Positions 1 through 15,008 of a DNA stretch of 64,000 bases are shown one piece after another. The translations under genes were made by a program, and so were the position numbers. The DNA comes from Panax quinquefolius. Taxonomy: Eukaryota; Streptophyta; Magnoliopsida; Apiales; Araliaceae. The stretch is taken from NCBI GenBank assembly GCA_020205615.1, contig CM035161.1, positions 992,001 to 1,056,000 on the forward strand. The letters run 5' to 3'. The notes beneath the pieces are model-generated. The model was not told the origin of the DNA. It did not search any database and saw only the letters and a program-made list of their open reading frames with translations. Numbering within the stretch: the stretch's first letter is position 1; each line of letters opens with the position of its first letter.

Positions 1-1528
1 ATGAGGCAGAGGTGTTGGTTGGAGTTTCTCAAAGATTATGATGTCAGGATTAAGTATCACCCCAGTAAGGCTAATATGGTTGCAGATGCTCTTAGCCTCA
101 AAAGTTCAGGGAGTGTAGATGGCTTGGTTACACAACCTCAACTTATCTCTGATATGGAGCGTGTGGGTTTGGAGCTATATGCTAGAGGTTTTGATGGGTT
201 GGTAGCAGGCATGAGGGTGGAACCTTCTCTTATATATTAAGGATTAAAGAAGCCCAAAAGGAGGATGGTGAGTTGTGGTCTATAGCGCAGAATATGGAAG
301 AGGATAGGCAGCCCGAGTTTCGCATTGATGAAGAAGGTGTGATATGGTTTGGTAAACGATTATGTGTTCCAGTGGATCCAATGATTCATGAGGTAGTGTT
401 GACCGAAACTCATAGTTCGCTATTTTCTATTCATCTAGGGTCTACAAAGATGTATAACGATTTGAATGAGAAGTGGAACGGAATGAAAAGAGACGTAGTT
501 GAATTTGTGAGTAAATGTCTTACTTGACAACAAGTGAAAATAGAGCATCAGCGGCCTGGTGGTTTGTTACAACAGTTAGAGATTCTAATGTGGAAATGAG
601 ACAACATTTCAATGGACTTTGTGACTGGTTTACCGATGACTCTTAAGAAGAATGATGTTATTTGGATGGTAGTGGATCATTTCCTGGCTATTCGTGAGGA
701 TTTTTTAGTAAATAAGTTAGCAGATATTTTTCAACGAGAGATTGTTAGGCTTCATGGGACTCCAGTTTCTATTGTTTCAGATCTGGATCTGCGGTTTACT
801 TCTCGATTTTGGGAAGGATTTCAACGAGCTTGGAGATCGCGACTCAATTATAGTACAACTTTTCACCCGCAGACAGATGTGCGATAACAGTTGGCAAGTT
901 AGTATTGGTATGACTCCTTTTGAAGCATTGTATGGTAAGAAGTGTTGAGCTTCGACTTGTTGGGATGAGGTTGGAGAAAGGATAATAGAAGGACCTGATT
1001 TGGTAAGGATTACTATGGAGAAGGTAGAGGTGGCTAAAGAAAAATTGATACAAGCTCGGTCGCGACAAAAGAGTTATGTTGATATTCATATGAGGACTCT
1101 TGAATTCAAACCTGTTGAACGTGTTTTTGAAAGTCACTCCATGGAAAGGTGTTTGAAGGTTTGGTTCGAAAGGGAAGCTTAGTTCGTGTTTCATTGGCCC
1201 TTTTGAAGTTTTTGAGAGAGTTGGAGATGTAACATATCGGGTGACTTTGCCTCCATAGTTATCTCATGTGCATGATGTTTTTCATGTTTCGGTGTTAAGA
1301 AAATAGAATTATCACCAGTTTCATGTTGTGCAATACCCGTTACATAAGATTCGAGAAAATCTTACTTGTGAGGAAGAAGCTAATGCAATTTTAGATCGTC
1401 AAGAACGGGTTATGAGGAGAAAGACAATCCCATTTGTTAAGATTTTGTGGAAAAATCATCCGGAGCGCGAAGCTACTTGGGAGGCAGAAGAGACTATTCG
1501 GCAGGAGTATCCTCACCTCTTTGATTAG
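1..1528 (+). pseudogene. Broken pol: RNase H end, integrase, chromodomain
   Basis: 1-240 is the end of RNase H ([20 protein letters not shown], then VADALS). 273-530 is the HHCC zinc-binding region of integrase (IHEVVLTETHSS, CLT then a stop where the last Cys is expected). 612-885 is the integrase core, with WMVVDHF holding the first catalytic Asp and VSDLDLRFTSRFW the second. Around 880-900 the frame jumps from HPQTD straight to ASIGMTPFEALYGKKC; the roughly 45 residues normally between, including the catalytic Glu, are missing. 1000-1182 is the integrase C-terminal part and 1328-1528 a chromodomain (VKILWKNHPEREATWEAEE, ending YPHLFD). At least four frame breaks are present. No active product is expected. 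Confidence 0.88.
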
Positions 1529-1587
1529 GTAAATCTTTGCTCTCTTTTTTTATTCCGGGAACGAATTCCTTTTTAAGGGGGAGATAA

Positions 1588-2186
1588 TGTAATACTCAAA
1601 AAAATAAAAAAATAAAAAAATAAAATTTAAATATATATTTTAAAATATTTAATTGGGCATTTCTTATGTTTGGGTCAACTTGTATTTAATTTATGTGGAC
1701 TATAATAAGTACGAAATTACATTTATTTGGGCCTTTAAATTAATTGGGTCTAATTTACATTTGTGTATTTAAATCTTAATAAAATTAAGAGAATTAATAA
1801 AACATATTAATGAATAATTAAATAACTAAAACCTAGTTATACTTCATTACGTCTAATGAGTTGTGGGAATAGAACATAAACAAAAGGAAGAGGCGGAAGG
1901 AGAACGGGAGAACGAGGTTGGAATTAAAAGGGTTTGAGAACAAGATTATTAAGACTTTATTCACCATATTCTTCTTCTCAAAGGTAATTATTGGACTATT
2001 TTTTAATACAAAATAATTATTTTGCTACTATAATTACAATACATCTTTTTGTTGTGTTCGCAATCTGTTTTAAAAATTTATTATGTCGCTTGATTAATCG
2101 AATTTATTAATGAAATTTTGATTTATAATTGGGATATGAGATATATGAACTAAGGAAATTAATGGCTATTGGAGGTTTGATGTGTA

Positions 2187-2256
<70 letters not shown>

Positions 2257-3224
2257 GTAAGCAATCAATGCGTGATGATCTTGATGAATAGTAGTTTAGT
2301 AACATGGTAGTAGTATTCCATGGGCTTTTATAAATTAATAAAATTACTTCTATATTATTATAGCATTAATTATACTAAATTAAAATGATATTTTTGCATT
2401 ATTGAATGTACTGAACATATTCTTAACTCTAAGGGATATATGAACTAATATTAAAACAGTTAAGTTATAAAAGAAAATACATAAATTTTATAAGTTAGTA
2501 ATTTAATTAATAGTCTTGTATTATTTTGATAACTATATAAATCGGATTGAGGAGGTCTAGCAGTGTGATATTTGGCTTCGATGAACTGTTTTGGTACTAC
2601 TAGTTTAAAATTTTAGTATTGCCTCTCATGACTATTCCTTGTCAAATTTATTGTGATAGTTTCATTTTGGCGTTGATGTTAGAACTCGTATTTGTACTCT
2701 TTGAACTAGTTAATCATGTCAATATGTTTTGGAGACTTTATTCGTTTCTATCATTCTTCGTATATTTTCGTTCACATTCGGGAGTTGTTTTGATCATTAA
2801 TATCTTGTGATAATTAAGTATGTTCGTATCTGATAATTCGATATCATTTGGAGATGGTCGTGTAAGTCATGTGATTTGAACCCTTTTGACTTACATTCTG
2901 TAGTTTGACCCTTAGGGTATACTTAAGCTAACCAACTGTGAGAGTACCACAGACATGTCCTCTTGACACAAGGGCATGACACCTTCCGTGGCGGTGTGAT
3001 CATTCCACGATCGAACTTTGGTTTTCTAATATTTTGTAGATAGGTGTTTTTGGCCTATTTTGGCATTCATCCTTAAAAATAGAAATTATGTTAATGTGGA
3101 GATTTTTCTATTTAAATTGGTGTTTAAGACTGTTGGTGTTTAATCTATTTAGTAATACTTTAAAGTTTGTTACAGGGTTGTATTTATTATGCATCTCTTT
3201 TCTTTTGAGAAAGGGGGTGTTACA
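1588..3224 (+). repeat. 3' LTR of family D (about 1.64 kb)
   Basis: It begins TGTAATAC directly after the purine tract and ends GTGTTACA, so the ends form the usual short inverted repeat (TGTAA/TTACA). It contains an (AT)n-(AC)n microsatellite at 2190-2256. The 5' partner is not in the window, so the boundary rests on the end motifs alone. Confidence 0.75.
2190..2256. repeat. (AT)n(AC)n microsatellite
   Basis: About 26 AT units followed by 7 AC units inside the family D LTR. Confidence 0.95.
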
Positions 3225-3363
3225 GATTCAATAAGGATTTATGTAGTTGATATATTGTTGTAGGGACTGGGGCTTGTTGAGTTGACTGCGGACAAACATA
3301 GTTAGAATACTCTAGCAAAAATATCACTTCAGTCAAATATCAAACACAAATCAACAATAAAAG

Positions 3364-3401
<38 letters not shown>

Positions 3402-4275
3402 ATAAAAATAAAAATTCAACCCATCACAGCCTTTATCCCAACTTTTGCGACTTTCAGACTCAAAGCTGCCTATTCAATATGCCATCTTGATATCAGGCAT
3501 GTCCTTATTAGGCTCTTTTGGTTTCATTTGGTGATTCTGGGCTCTATTGTTCATTTTGTGGATTTTTAGGCAATTTTCATTAGGAGTCTAGTGTAGATAG
3601 GCCTCAGTTTTCTTGGTCCATAGGAGTGTCTTTTATCCATGTTTTTGTATATCTTGCTTGTACTTGGGTTTGCCCCCCCTTTTAGGCGCTTATATTGAAT
3701 TAGACAATTAGTTTATTTATTTAAAAAAATAAACTAAAGTTAAGTTTAATGTTCTTCACTGTTTCAGCATTTATTTAGGAAGAACTCTAATATTTTGACA
3801 TTCTCAGAGCATGATTTATTGTGATTTACAGTCGGCGAAAGCTTGGTATGCCATTAAAATATTCTGCCAGTTTGTACTAGTTCCTGCAAGTTTCACAGAA
3901 ACACATTGTTTGGACCGAAATAAATAATTGATATGCATGTCATATCGCATTATAGTTGCATGGAGCAACATACAACTAAGCTTTTATCACATCCACTACG
4001 ACAATAAAATAAGTTAATAAGATGGGAAGTTTTGACAATCGTCTCATAAAATTAATATAACATCATTTGTCCACTTCGAAGGTCCTTTTGTTCTAAAACT
4101 AAATAGAGTTAAGCTCCCAACAAATGAGTACATCCACTAAAACACAAAATTTAGAATCACAAGGTGTTTAGCTTTTCATGGGTGTAAGAATCTTAACATA
4201 CAAAATCCAAATAAGACAAATTAAATTAATAAATTCTTAACGAACACCATTTTTATTTAACCAAAATACTTGTAG
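3225..4275. other. Intergenic DNA, possible LINE tail
   Basis: No coding frame is convincing. 3367-3399 is an (AT)n tract. 3420-3735 reads like the 3' end of a plant L1-type LINE: a GT-rich stretch with CTTGTACTTGGGTTTGCCCC followed by an A/T-rich end at 3710-3732. This is a resemblance only; no LINE protein is visible. Confidence 0.4.
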
Positions 4276-4600
4276 CAGCACCGGCCCTGGGTTAAAGTCC
4301 GAGGTGTCCGGGCTTTAGGCACACTAAAATTGACACATTTTTAAGGCTCCCAAAAGGTATTTGTGTTATGTATATATATACCCAAATAAAAGAGCTCAAT
4401 CTACGTTAGTTTAAATTTAAAGGTCCACAAAAAATTTACCCAATGAAATAGACCAAAATCTTAATGACAGAATTGTATTCTTTCGTATTGATACTCTTTT
4501 GTTCAGGGAAAATTCTTAATTTTTTTTTATACCTATCTTAATAGCAATTCCCATTTTTTTGTTGTCCTTTTAGCCCCTTAAAAACTCAGGGCCGACCCTG
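4276..4600. mobile_element. hAT-type MITE, 325 bp, with 8-bp target duplication
   Basis: The element starts CAGCACCGGCCCTGGG and ends CAGGGCCGACCCTG, imperfect terminal inverted repeats of the CAGGGCCGGCCCTG kind common in plant hAT non-autonomous elements. It is flanked on both sides by the same 8 bases, ACTTGTAG (4268-4275 and 4601-4608). An 8-bp duplication is the hAT signature. No transposase is encoded. It sits on the 3' side of the AP-2 sigma exons. Confidence 0.88.
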
Positions 4601-4835
4601 ACTTGTAGGTTTATCTTAAACACGGGATGTACCACATATCATTGTTCAAAGCATGGGCTTTAATCCAAATACATGTCCTTACAGAAGAGATCCTTATGAC
4701 TAATGTAGCAGAGAACATAATTCCAAATTGATCAATAAAAAATAAATAAAAACAGCTTGAAGTGAAAGTCCAAATTAATAAGCGAATTTGATATCGGTTC
4801 ACAAACAAAGGCAAGCAAGGAGTTAAACAACTAAC

Positions 4836-5219
4836 CTCAACGAAATTTGTGAACTTGGGATCTCTATTCACAATCAACCGATGAACCTATACACACAAAA
4901 TTGTTTTCAGAACCCTACTCGTAAACAAACTTATTTTCAGAAATATAAAAAATAATGAAATGGAAGAAGAAGAAAAAAAGATGATGAACTTGGTTTGATA
5001 TATTTACCTCGTATTCAACTTTGTGCTTCTCGGATTCCTCGAGAGGAATGTAATACTTGGCGAGACGGGTTTTCCCCTGCCTGTTCTGGAGAAATATGAA
5101 TCGGATCTGCAATTCACAGTACAAATAAAAATTTTAAAAAAAACCCAAATTGTAAAATGAGACTTTCAAAAGTAAAAATATTGCTATATTTGTAAGAGCT
5201 TAAAAGATAAGTGTACCAT
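4836..5219 (-). CDS. AP2S: AP-2 complex sigma subunit, first three coding exons (partial)
   Basis: AP-2 sigma is the small chain of the clathrin adaptor that recruits cargo at the plasma membrane. Reading the minus strand: 5219-5217 is the start codon alone, then a GT donor; 5106-5008 encodes [20 protein letters not shown] and on to HKVEYE; 4886-4836 encodes [17 protein letters not shown], then a GT donor. All acceptors are AG and donors GT. The family is about 142 residues; 51 are here. The rest (starting FRTHKVIYRRY in the family) is not found between 4835 and 1. Either the gene continues beyond the window across a long, transposon-filled intron, or it is a truncated copy. The visible residues are well conserved and unbroken, which favours a recent or functional origin. 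A splice junction directly after ATG leaves the start codon in its own exon. Confidence 0.85.
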
Positions 5220-5576
5220 TTTCGAAATGATCAGATGGTCTGTCGATTATGTTTTTGAGAGATAGATTTGACAAGAGGAGATGTCTTTGGTCTGAGCCGA
5301 ATGACGGAGACAAGGATTAACTTTCCTACAAAGAGAATTTGATTTTATTTCTCCTTTTTATAATTACGTAAAATTACACAATATTCTTAAATTTGTCATT
5401 ATAATTTTATTATATATTATTATTAATTAAACTAAAAACTTACTATTAAAGGGTAAATATGAATTTAAAAATACGTCTATAATATTTAGATGCACATTGT
5501 TGCTAAAATATTTAGATGTACCTTGTTAAATGAATATTATGAAAAACTGGAACAACTTACCACATTGTTGGCTGAT

Positions 5577-6210
5577 GTTACTTTGACCCTCCAAGTTATC
5601 ATTCATTTTTAAAATTCGTTTTTCGTCGCTTAAATCCTTAAATTGACTTTTTTGACGTTTATGTTCCTTTTACCCGATTCGACCTTAACCCAATCTATTT
5701 TTATTAAGTTTGACCCAACCCGACCCAGTTTGACCCAAACCAAATTTCAATTTTATTTTATTTTATTTAAAATAAAGTAAAAGTATTAAAATTATTTTAA
5801 AATTTATTATTATTTTAAAATATTACAAAAATTATTATTTTAAAAAAAAATCAAAATAATTATTATTTTTAGGAAAAATATTAGAATCTTTTTTTTTTTT
5901 CATAAAATTAGTAAAGTTTCATAAAATATAGATTCAAAAAAATTAAATAAGAAAATAAAACTATATTTTAAAAAAGAGTAGATTTTTCAATTTTTATGTA
6001 TAACTTTATTTTTAGAAATTTTTTTATGTCTTTACCATTATAATATTTATTCTTAATATTTGAAATTTTAAAACAAAAACTAAAAATAGAAATTAAGATA
6101 CTAGAAATAGTAAAAGATAAATAAAAAGTTGATTCAATTTTATTAAAAAATAAAATTTTAAAAATAATTATTATTTTCAGGGAAAAATTTTAACTTTAAA
6201 ATATTATTTT

Positions 6211-6242
<32 letters not shown>

Positions 6243-7003
6243 TATTTTTAAAAATAATTATTTTAAAAATTATAAAGTAATTATTATTTTCATGAAAAAC
6301 TATTACAAACTTTTATTTTTTCAAAATGATTAAATTTTCATAAAATATAGTTTTATAATTTTTTCCCTGAAAATAATATTTTTAAAAATAAATTGAATCA
6401 GTTATTTTATTTATCTATTACTAATTTTGTAATTTATTTTCTATTTTTACTTTTTGTTTTAAAATTTCAAATATTAAGAATACATATAATAATGGAAAAG
6501 ACATAAAAAAAATTCTAAAAATAAAGTTTTACATAAAAAATGAAAAAAATATACTTTTTTTGTTAAAAACAAAGTTTTATTTTCTTATTTCCTATTTTTG
6601 AATCTATATTTTATGAAACATTACTCATTTTATGAAAATACTAAAAGTTTCTAATATTTTTCCTAAAAATAATAATTATTTTGAAAAATATTTAAAATAA
6701 TAATTATTTTTAATATTTCAAAATAAAATACTTTTTAAAAAATAAATATAAAATAATTATAAATTTTAAAATAATTTTAAAACTTTTAGTTTTTTTAAAA
6801 AATAAAATAAAACTGAAATTGGTTTCGGGTCAGACAGGGTCGGGTTGGATCAAATTTTGGTAAAAATGGATCGGGTTTGGGCCAAATTGGGTAAAAGGAA
6901 CAAAGAATCAAAAAATTGTCACTTTAGGGACATAATGGGTGAAAAATAAGTTTTAAGAATAACTTTAAAAGTGACTTACAATTTGGAGGGTCAAAAAAGA
7001 CAT
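5577..7003. mobile_element. Foldback (long inverted repeat) element, about 1.43 kb
   Basis: The left arm begins CTTTGACCCTCCAAGTTATC at 5581 and the right arm ends with its complement (CAATTTGGAGGGTC at 6979-6992). The match continues inward for hundreds of bases: GTTCCTTTTACCC at 5665 against GGGTAAAAGGAAC at 6890, and the CAACCCGACCC blocks near 5717 and 6836. The middle (5760-6790) is AT-rich with an (AAT)n tract near 6214. There is no coding frame. The structure fits a non-autonomous foldback or MULE-type element; family and exact ends are uncertain. Confidence 0.72.
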
Positions 7004-7305
7004 TCGTTATATTTCATGTTGCATTAATAAAATAGAGTACAAACATCACATTGTTAGCCAGAACATACTGTCTAGCTCACCATTACAATCTACAAATACG
7101 GGTAACTACAAAAACTTTGAATTGACTTCCAAAACTCGCATTCCATTCTTTTCCTCTTTATTCTCGTTACCGGTCCGGCCTGGCCTACTTGTGAATACTC
7201 AACTCAACCGCTCTACAAACTATGAGTAGTATTATTTTGCCTGTTCTGATAAATAAAGTTTATAATCACAAATTAATTTACTGGTTGATATATATGTCAT
7301 AGAAA
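7004..7305. other. 3' flank of the hexokinase gene
   Basis: Non-coding, AT-rich. It should hold the 3' UTR and polyadenylation region of the minus-strand hexokinase gene; no single signal stands out. Confidence 0.5.
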
Positions 7306-10420
<3,115 letters not shown>

Positions 10421-10560
10421 TGTTGGTCGACGGTGAGATAAAGATAGAGTTGGAACAGAGAAGAAAAGGAAGAAGGAAAGTAGTAGTTGTGATATCGAAA
10501 CAGAGACAAATACTTTAATCCTCTCGCTCTCTCTTTCTTTTTCTTCTTGAGGGAAAGGTA
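10421..10560 (-). promoter_or_regulatory. Hexokinase 5' UTR / core promoter region
   Basis: On the minus strand the 100 bases before the start codon are pyrimidine-rich (CTTCTTCC-type runs), typical of plant 5' leaders. AT-rich DNA at 10561-10610 could hold the TATA element. The transcription start cannot be fixed from sequence. Confidence 0.45.
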
Positions 10561-12204
10561 GGAATATTTATTTTTCAGATTATAAAATTTAAATATTTAA
10601 TAATTTTCTTTACTGTTGTTAGTTTTTCCGTTGGGTGTTGGGTGGGTACTATTAGTTGGCACTTGGCAGCAGTTCAAAGTTAACTAAGCAAAGATTATTA
10701 TGTTACGTGCGGTGCAATAGATAGAGAGAGAATAGGAGGAGAAAATATCCTGTAATACGCTTTTCGCATAATTTATTTCATTACATATTTTTATTAACAA
10801 CACACATTCATTTAAGTTGAAATTAGATATTTAATTAAAAAGTGTAACTACCAAGTAGGAATCTGATTATCGTAAAATTAATTTTATGGTAAGTTGATTA
10901 ATTGATCAATACAGTACTGAAACGCAGAGAAAGATCGATCATATTTCGCTTGTATACCGATATTGTATTGATAAATTGATCAAATTTAACTTCATCACTC
11001 CAATTAACTATAAATATGAAAATGTAGATAATGGAATTGGAACATTCAGATTTTAGACAGGATAGAGTGGGGGTGGGGGCGGACAAGACGAAGTATTGTT
11101 GACAAAGCAATGTCTTGCTTAGTTATTGTTTGGTGAATCCGATTCAGTTTTTGTTTTTCTTTCTATACCATCTTGATATTATTATTACTACTATTTATTT
11201 TGCACTTTCTCCCAAGGATATTCTTGCTTATATGCGTTACATGATTGGCCAATAAGCTCGTTACAACCCCCTTCCCCTCCCTCTTTCACCGATGACACAA
11301 ACAATGCCTTTGCCTGCCAGGTGCCAGCCTCCACTCAGTGTCGGCTTCCTTCCTTTATTACACAATACACAGTACTCTTTCTTCTTTGATAGTTTTTGTA
11401 AGAAAAAAAAAACAAATTAAAACATTTTATCAAGTATAATATTAAAAGTGGTATTATTAATGGAATGCTTGAATTTATATTTTTCTTTCAAAAACTCACA
11501 AACAAAAGTCACAAATACTACAAGATTATCCATAATTCAGAAAAAGAGGTGAGGATGGATAGAGAGGAAAGTTTACCACTTAAAATCCATCCGTCATTAA
11601 TGAATCACTCCTTGAAGCCAGGCAGGCAGGCTGGCAGGCTCCAACAGACCCAGGTAGTCATGTATGTGATGGGCCATTTATTGCAAACCTAGAAAGCTGA
11701 GTACCACAAAATTCACATGCACCTCAACTACTTCTGTGGTAGCCTGGTACCACAACTACCTGTGGGCTGGGCCTACATGTATGTGATGGGCCATTTACGG
11801 CTCTTGAAAATCCTCTATATATACCATTAAAAGAATTGATTATGCAAGCAGTCACCCCCCAAAGGCAAAATTAAAAGCTACTCCCTCAGCTCTGACAACA
11901 AATATAATATATATAGGGAGAGAGAGAGGGAGAAGGAAGGTTGGCCGGTGAGATTTGTGGGGCCTTATTTCCGTTGGGCTTGTGGGTGAACTGTCACTCG
12001 AGTTCCAGCCCATCCCTATCCATCAACAGTATAGAAGAATGAAGCCCATGTAACCGCTAGCTAATACTCGTAGCTTCAACTTCAAACATGGGATGGGATC
12101 ATGGGACTTGGGAGATGGGACTATTAACGGAAATAATTCCAGTGAAGTGGACGCCAAGAAACGAACCTCTATCTCTCTCCTCCCTCAATTAACTCCATCG
12201 TCTT
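10561..12204. other. Intergenic region between divergent hexokinase and WEB genes
   Basis: The two genes are divergently transcribed and share this 1.6-kb upstream region. It has no convincing coding frame. A short CAGGCAGGCAGG-like repeat is at 11620-11640. ATGTATGTGATGGGCCATTT occurs twice (11659 and 11777), a small direct duplication containing GGGCC, a sequence found in plant promoter elements. Confidence 0.5.
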
Positions 12205-12436
12205 TATGTCTCTATATACTTAATTAGCTCCTCCGTCTCCTCAACAAATCACTCCTTAATTCTCTCTCTAGCTAGCTCTCTGCCTCACACTTGCACATCC
12301 CAATTAACATACAAATTATTAAAAGCTGATCATCATATAGTTTGTATTTTAATAATTTTTGTGAATTGTAATCACTATATATATATATATATATATATTA
12401 TTTCCCCACGTTAAGTTTATAGAGCAACATACTAAT
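12205..12436 (+). promoter_or_regulatory. WEB-family gene core promoter and 5' UTR
   Basis: A TATA-like TCTATATACTT lies at 12211-12221, followed by a CT-rich leader (CTCTCTCTAGCTAGCTCTC near 12262-12280) and an (AT)n tract at 12377-12399 just before the start codon. Confidence 0.5.
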
Positions 12437-12982
12437 ATGGAGGAAGAAGAGGCCGGAGGAGGGATGATGATGAGAAAAGCAGATATTGACACAAGTGCGC
12501 CGTTCCGATCAGTCAAGGAGGCGGTCATGCTATTCGGTGAGAGAGTTCTTGCTGGGGAAATCTATGCCAATAAGCTCAATCAGGTACTGATATGATCTTT
12601 TCTCTCTCTATATACACACACACACACTATTTATAGTGACTATTTATCATGCATATATACATTATTCTGCCGCTTATATATGTTCAACTCTAGCTATATC
12701 TTTCAGATCTAATTAATTATAAGCCATTTAAAATGGATGGTTTATTTGAGCAGTCCATATAACAAACTATTTATAATTACAAATAATTACATATAAAATG
12801 ACATTTGTTTTATAAAAACTACTCATATATATATATAAAAAAGATTTATTTTATTAGGACGGTCAAATTTAAATTGTTTATAATCAAATCCAATCGTTTC
12901 ATATCTTTGAGCAATTCATGATTCCTCTTATATCTCTGCGTGTTGCAAAATTTTCAAATGAACTATTCCTATATATTTGTCT

Positions 12983-13026
<44 letters not shown>

Positions 13027-14008
13027 ATATATTAATCTCCCTCATTTTTAATATATATATCGCTTTTAGATGATTTTATTTTTTATAATTATTTGTCGTT
13101 TTATATAATTTAGGAGAATAAACTATAATTTTTCAAAATTACTTTTCATGGAAAAATGTTACAAATGAGAGAGAGAGTATGAGATAAGTATGATAATTAT
13201 GAGAATTTAAGGGTATTGATATTATATTTAATATTATACAATCATTTTCTTAATTCTTCTACACAATTTTAAAACGGCTAATATTAAGGGACATATATTA
13301 ATTGCCAATAATTTGTAACTTTGGTAGAGAAGTGACTGATGTCATAATACTACTCCATTATTATACACAGTCTTGCTTACCAATCTAGAGTGCAATTTGA
13401 CTAGTGATTTTTTTGTTTCCTTCCAAGTATATTATTTGCTCTTGACAGTAGACAACAATGTTTTCATGTTAGTTTTTGAATTATAAATGTGAAACATATG
13501 GGTACACGAGATCATTGCATAGAATTATAAGAGAGATTCATCTATTACATATCACCAAATTAAAGTCAATTTCAGATTATCTTTGTGATATCCATCTCAA
13601 TATATAGTCTATTATATATCAAATGAAAAAGAAAAAAGAAGTTAAGGGAGAATGTTTGCTTAAACATTAGTACAAGTATTTTTCTGGTCAGAACGTGCAT
13701 GCGAGAGGTCGGCAGATGATTCCTTTTATCAGGTGAGGAAATAAAAGTGAGAAATATCGTGCTATTTAAATTAATAATTAATTAATGCTATAAAAATATA
13801 TATGTTGATGAGGAGCTTAAGCTTTGCAGGAGAATCAATCAATTTGGTTTCTGTGCAGAGATGCCAAATCAAAATGCAAGCTATCCCCTAACGGAATAAT
13901 GCCATAAATTAGATTCACAAGCAAGCAGCATACGTACATTAATTCACCCAACTTATTAACTATTAAGGTTTAATTTATACATGATATATTTGTACAAAAT
14001 TATTACTC

Positions 14009-14040
<32 letters not shown>

Positions 14041-14238
14041 GTTTATTATTGATAAAATATTTCAAAAAGAAAAGTCAATACAAAAAGTAGGGCTCTCATT
14101 TTACATTTGTAATCAAAAGTCAATGAAAATAGACATCTATAGAGTCGTACGTAGTAATAAAGGAAAATTTTAAGAAATTAAGTCCCTATGTGGCTATCTC
14201 CAAAATTGATCACAGCTTATTTGCAATTCATCACATGA

Positions 14239-14288
<50 letters not shown>

Positions 14289-14926
14289 ATTAAATTCTTT
14301 ACCTTTTCAATATATATTTGTTTCAAATTAAGGATAATTAAACTTCTAATTTATTTTTTCTTGAACTATATATTTTGGTCACATGTTGCATATACTGGGT
14401 ATAGCTGCATAACGGAGGCATTGAATCTGAGCATGTGTCTTCTAAGCTTGGAAGCATGACAGTTGAGTTAGAGGAGACAAAACAAAACCTTCAAAAAGCT
14501 AAGGATGAAGGCATGTTAATGGCTACTTGTCTCTCATCTTTACAACAAGAGCTTGAACGGACAAAGCGAGAGCTACAACAGCTAAAGGAACAAGAATCCA
14601 ACAAACAAGTTATTCTGGAGCCCGAGGTTGACGAGGATGTTAAGCATGTTGAGGTGGATGGTACAAAATCAGCAATGAATGATGATGAAAGTACAAGTCA
14701 TGTGGAGTTTCAAAAGAAAAGATATGTTACATTTGCAAATCACCAATCTTTAGCCAAAATTATGGTACCACAAGGGGATGCCGTACTGGAGAGGCACCCT
14801 TCTTTAAGGAAGAAGAAGAAGAAGCCATTGATCCCACTCATAGGAGGGATTTTTTGTCGGAAAAAAAAGGAAAGCATTACTGATAAAATAATTCCAGCAA
14901 CAACACGTACGTACGAATTTAATTGA
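12437..14926 (+). CDS. WEB family (DUF827) coiled-coil protein, 2 exons, 222 aa
   Basis: Exon 1 is 12437-12583 and exon 2 is 14405-14926, with a phase-0 GT-AG intron of 1821 bp. Exon 1 carries the family signature [20 protein letters not shown] followed by EIYANKLNQ. Exon 2 opens with LHNGG, then [20 protein letters not shown] and a heptad-rich coiled coil to about residue 107, then an acidic linker and a basic C-terminus ([20 protein letters not shown]). It resembles the short WEB proteins such as Arabidopsis At1g75720 and At3g51220. The founding members WEB1 and PMI2 act in chloroplast photorelocation, but the role of the short members is not established. The basic tail with [13 protein letters not shown] may be a membrane- or nucleus-directing segment (inference). 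The intron holds AT microsatellites at 12988-13022 and 14241-14282. Confidence 0.88.
14241..14282. repeat. (AT)n microsatellite in the WEB gene intron
   Basis: About 21 AT units, about 120 bp before the exon 2 acceptor. A similar tract is at 12988-13022 in the same intron. Confidence 0.95.
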
Positions 14927-14969
14927 GACCAGCATTAACTAACGTGATTTTAATCTTAATTAAATAAGA

Positions 14970-15008
<39 letters not shown>

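Larger units (their letters stand above)
1..3224 (+). mobile_element. Ty3/gypsy chromovirus, 3' half (family D)
   Basis: The 3' part of an LTR retrotransposon enters the window in RNase H and runs through integrase, a chromodomain, a purine-rich tract (AAGGGGGAGA at 1575-1584) and one LTR. The 5' half and 5' LTR lie before the window. A C-terminal chromodomain after integrase places it among chromoviruses; the long LTR and the motif style fit the Tekay/Del lineage, which is an inference. The copy is dead: stops and frameshifts interrupt pol and the integrase core has an internal deletion. Confidence 0.9.

Noticed and set aside
742..948. Second plus-strand frame over the D integrase core
   Set aside because: It is an alternative phase of the broken integrase; only its end (SIGMTPFEALYGKKC) is the real phase, after the deletion.
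4141..4170. AGAATCACAAGGTG stretch resembling the next AP-2 sigma exon (RTHKV)
   Set aside because: Wrong strand relative to the other exons and the following residues do not match.
14190..14459. 89-residue plus-strand frame
   Set aside because: It reads through an (AT)n tract and overlaps WEB exon 2 in another phase.
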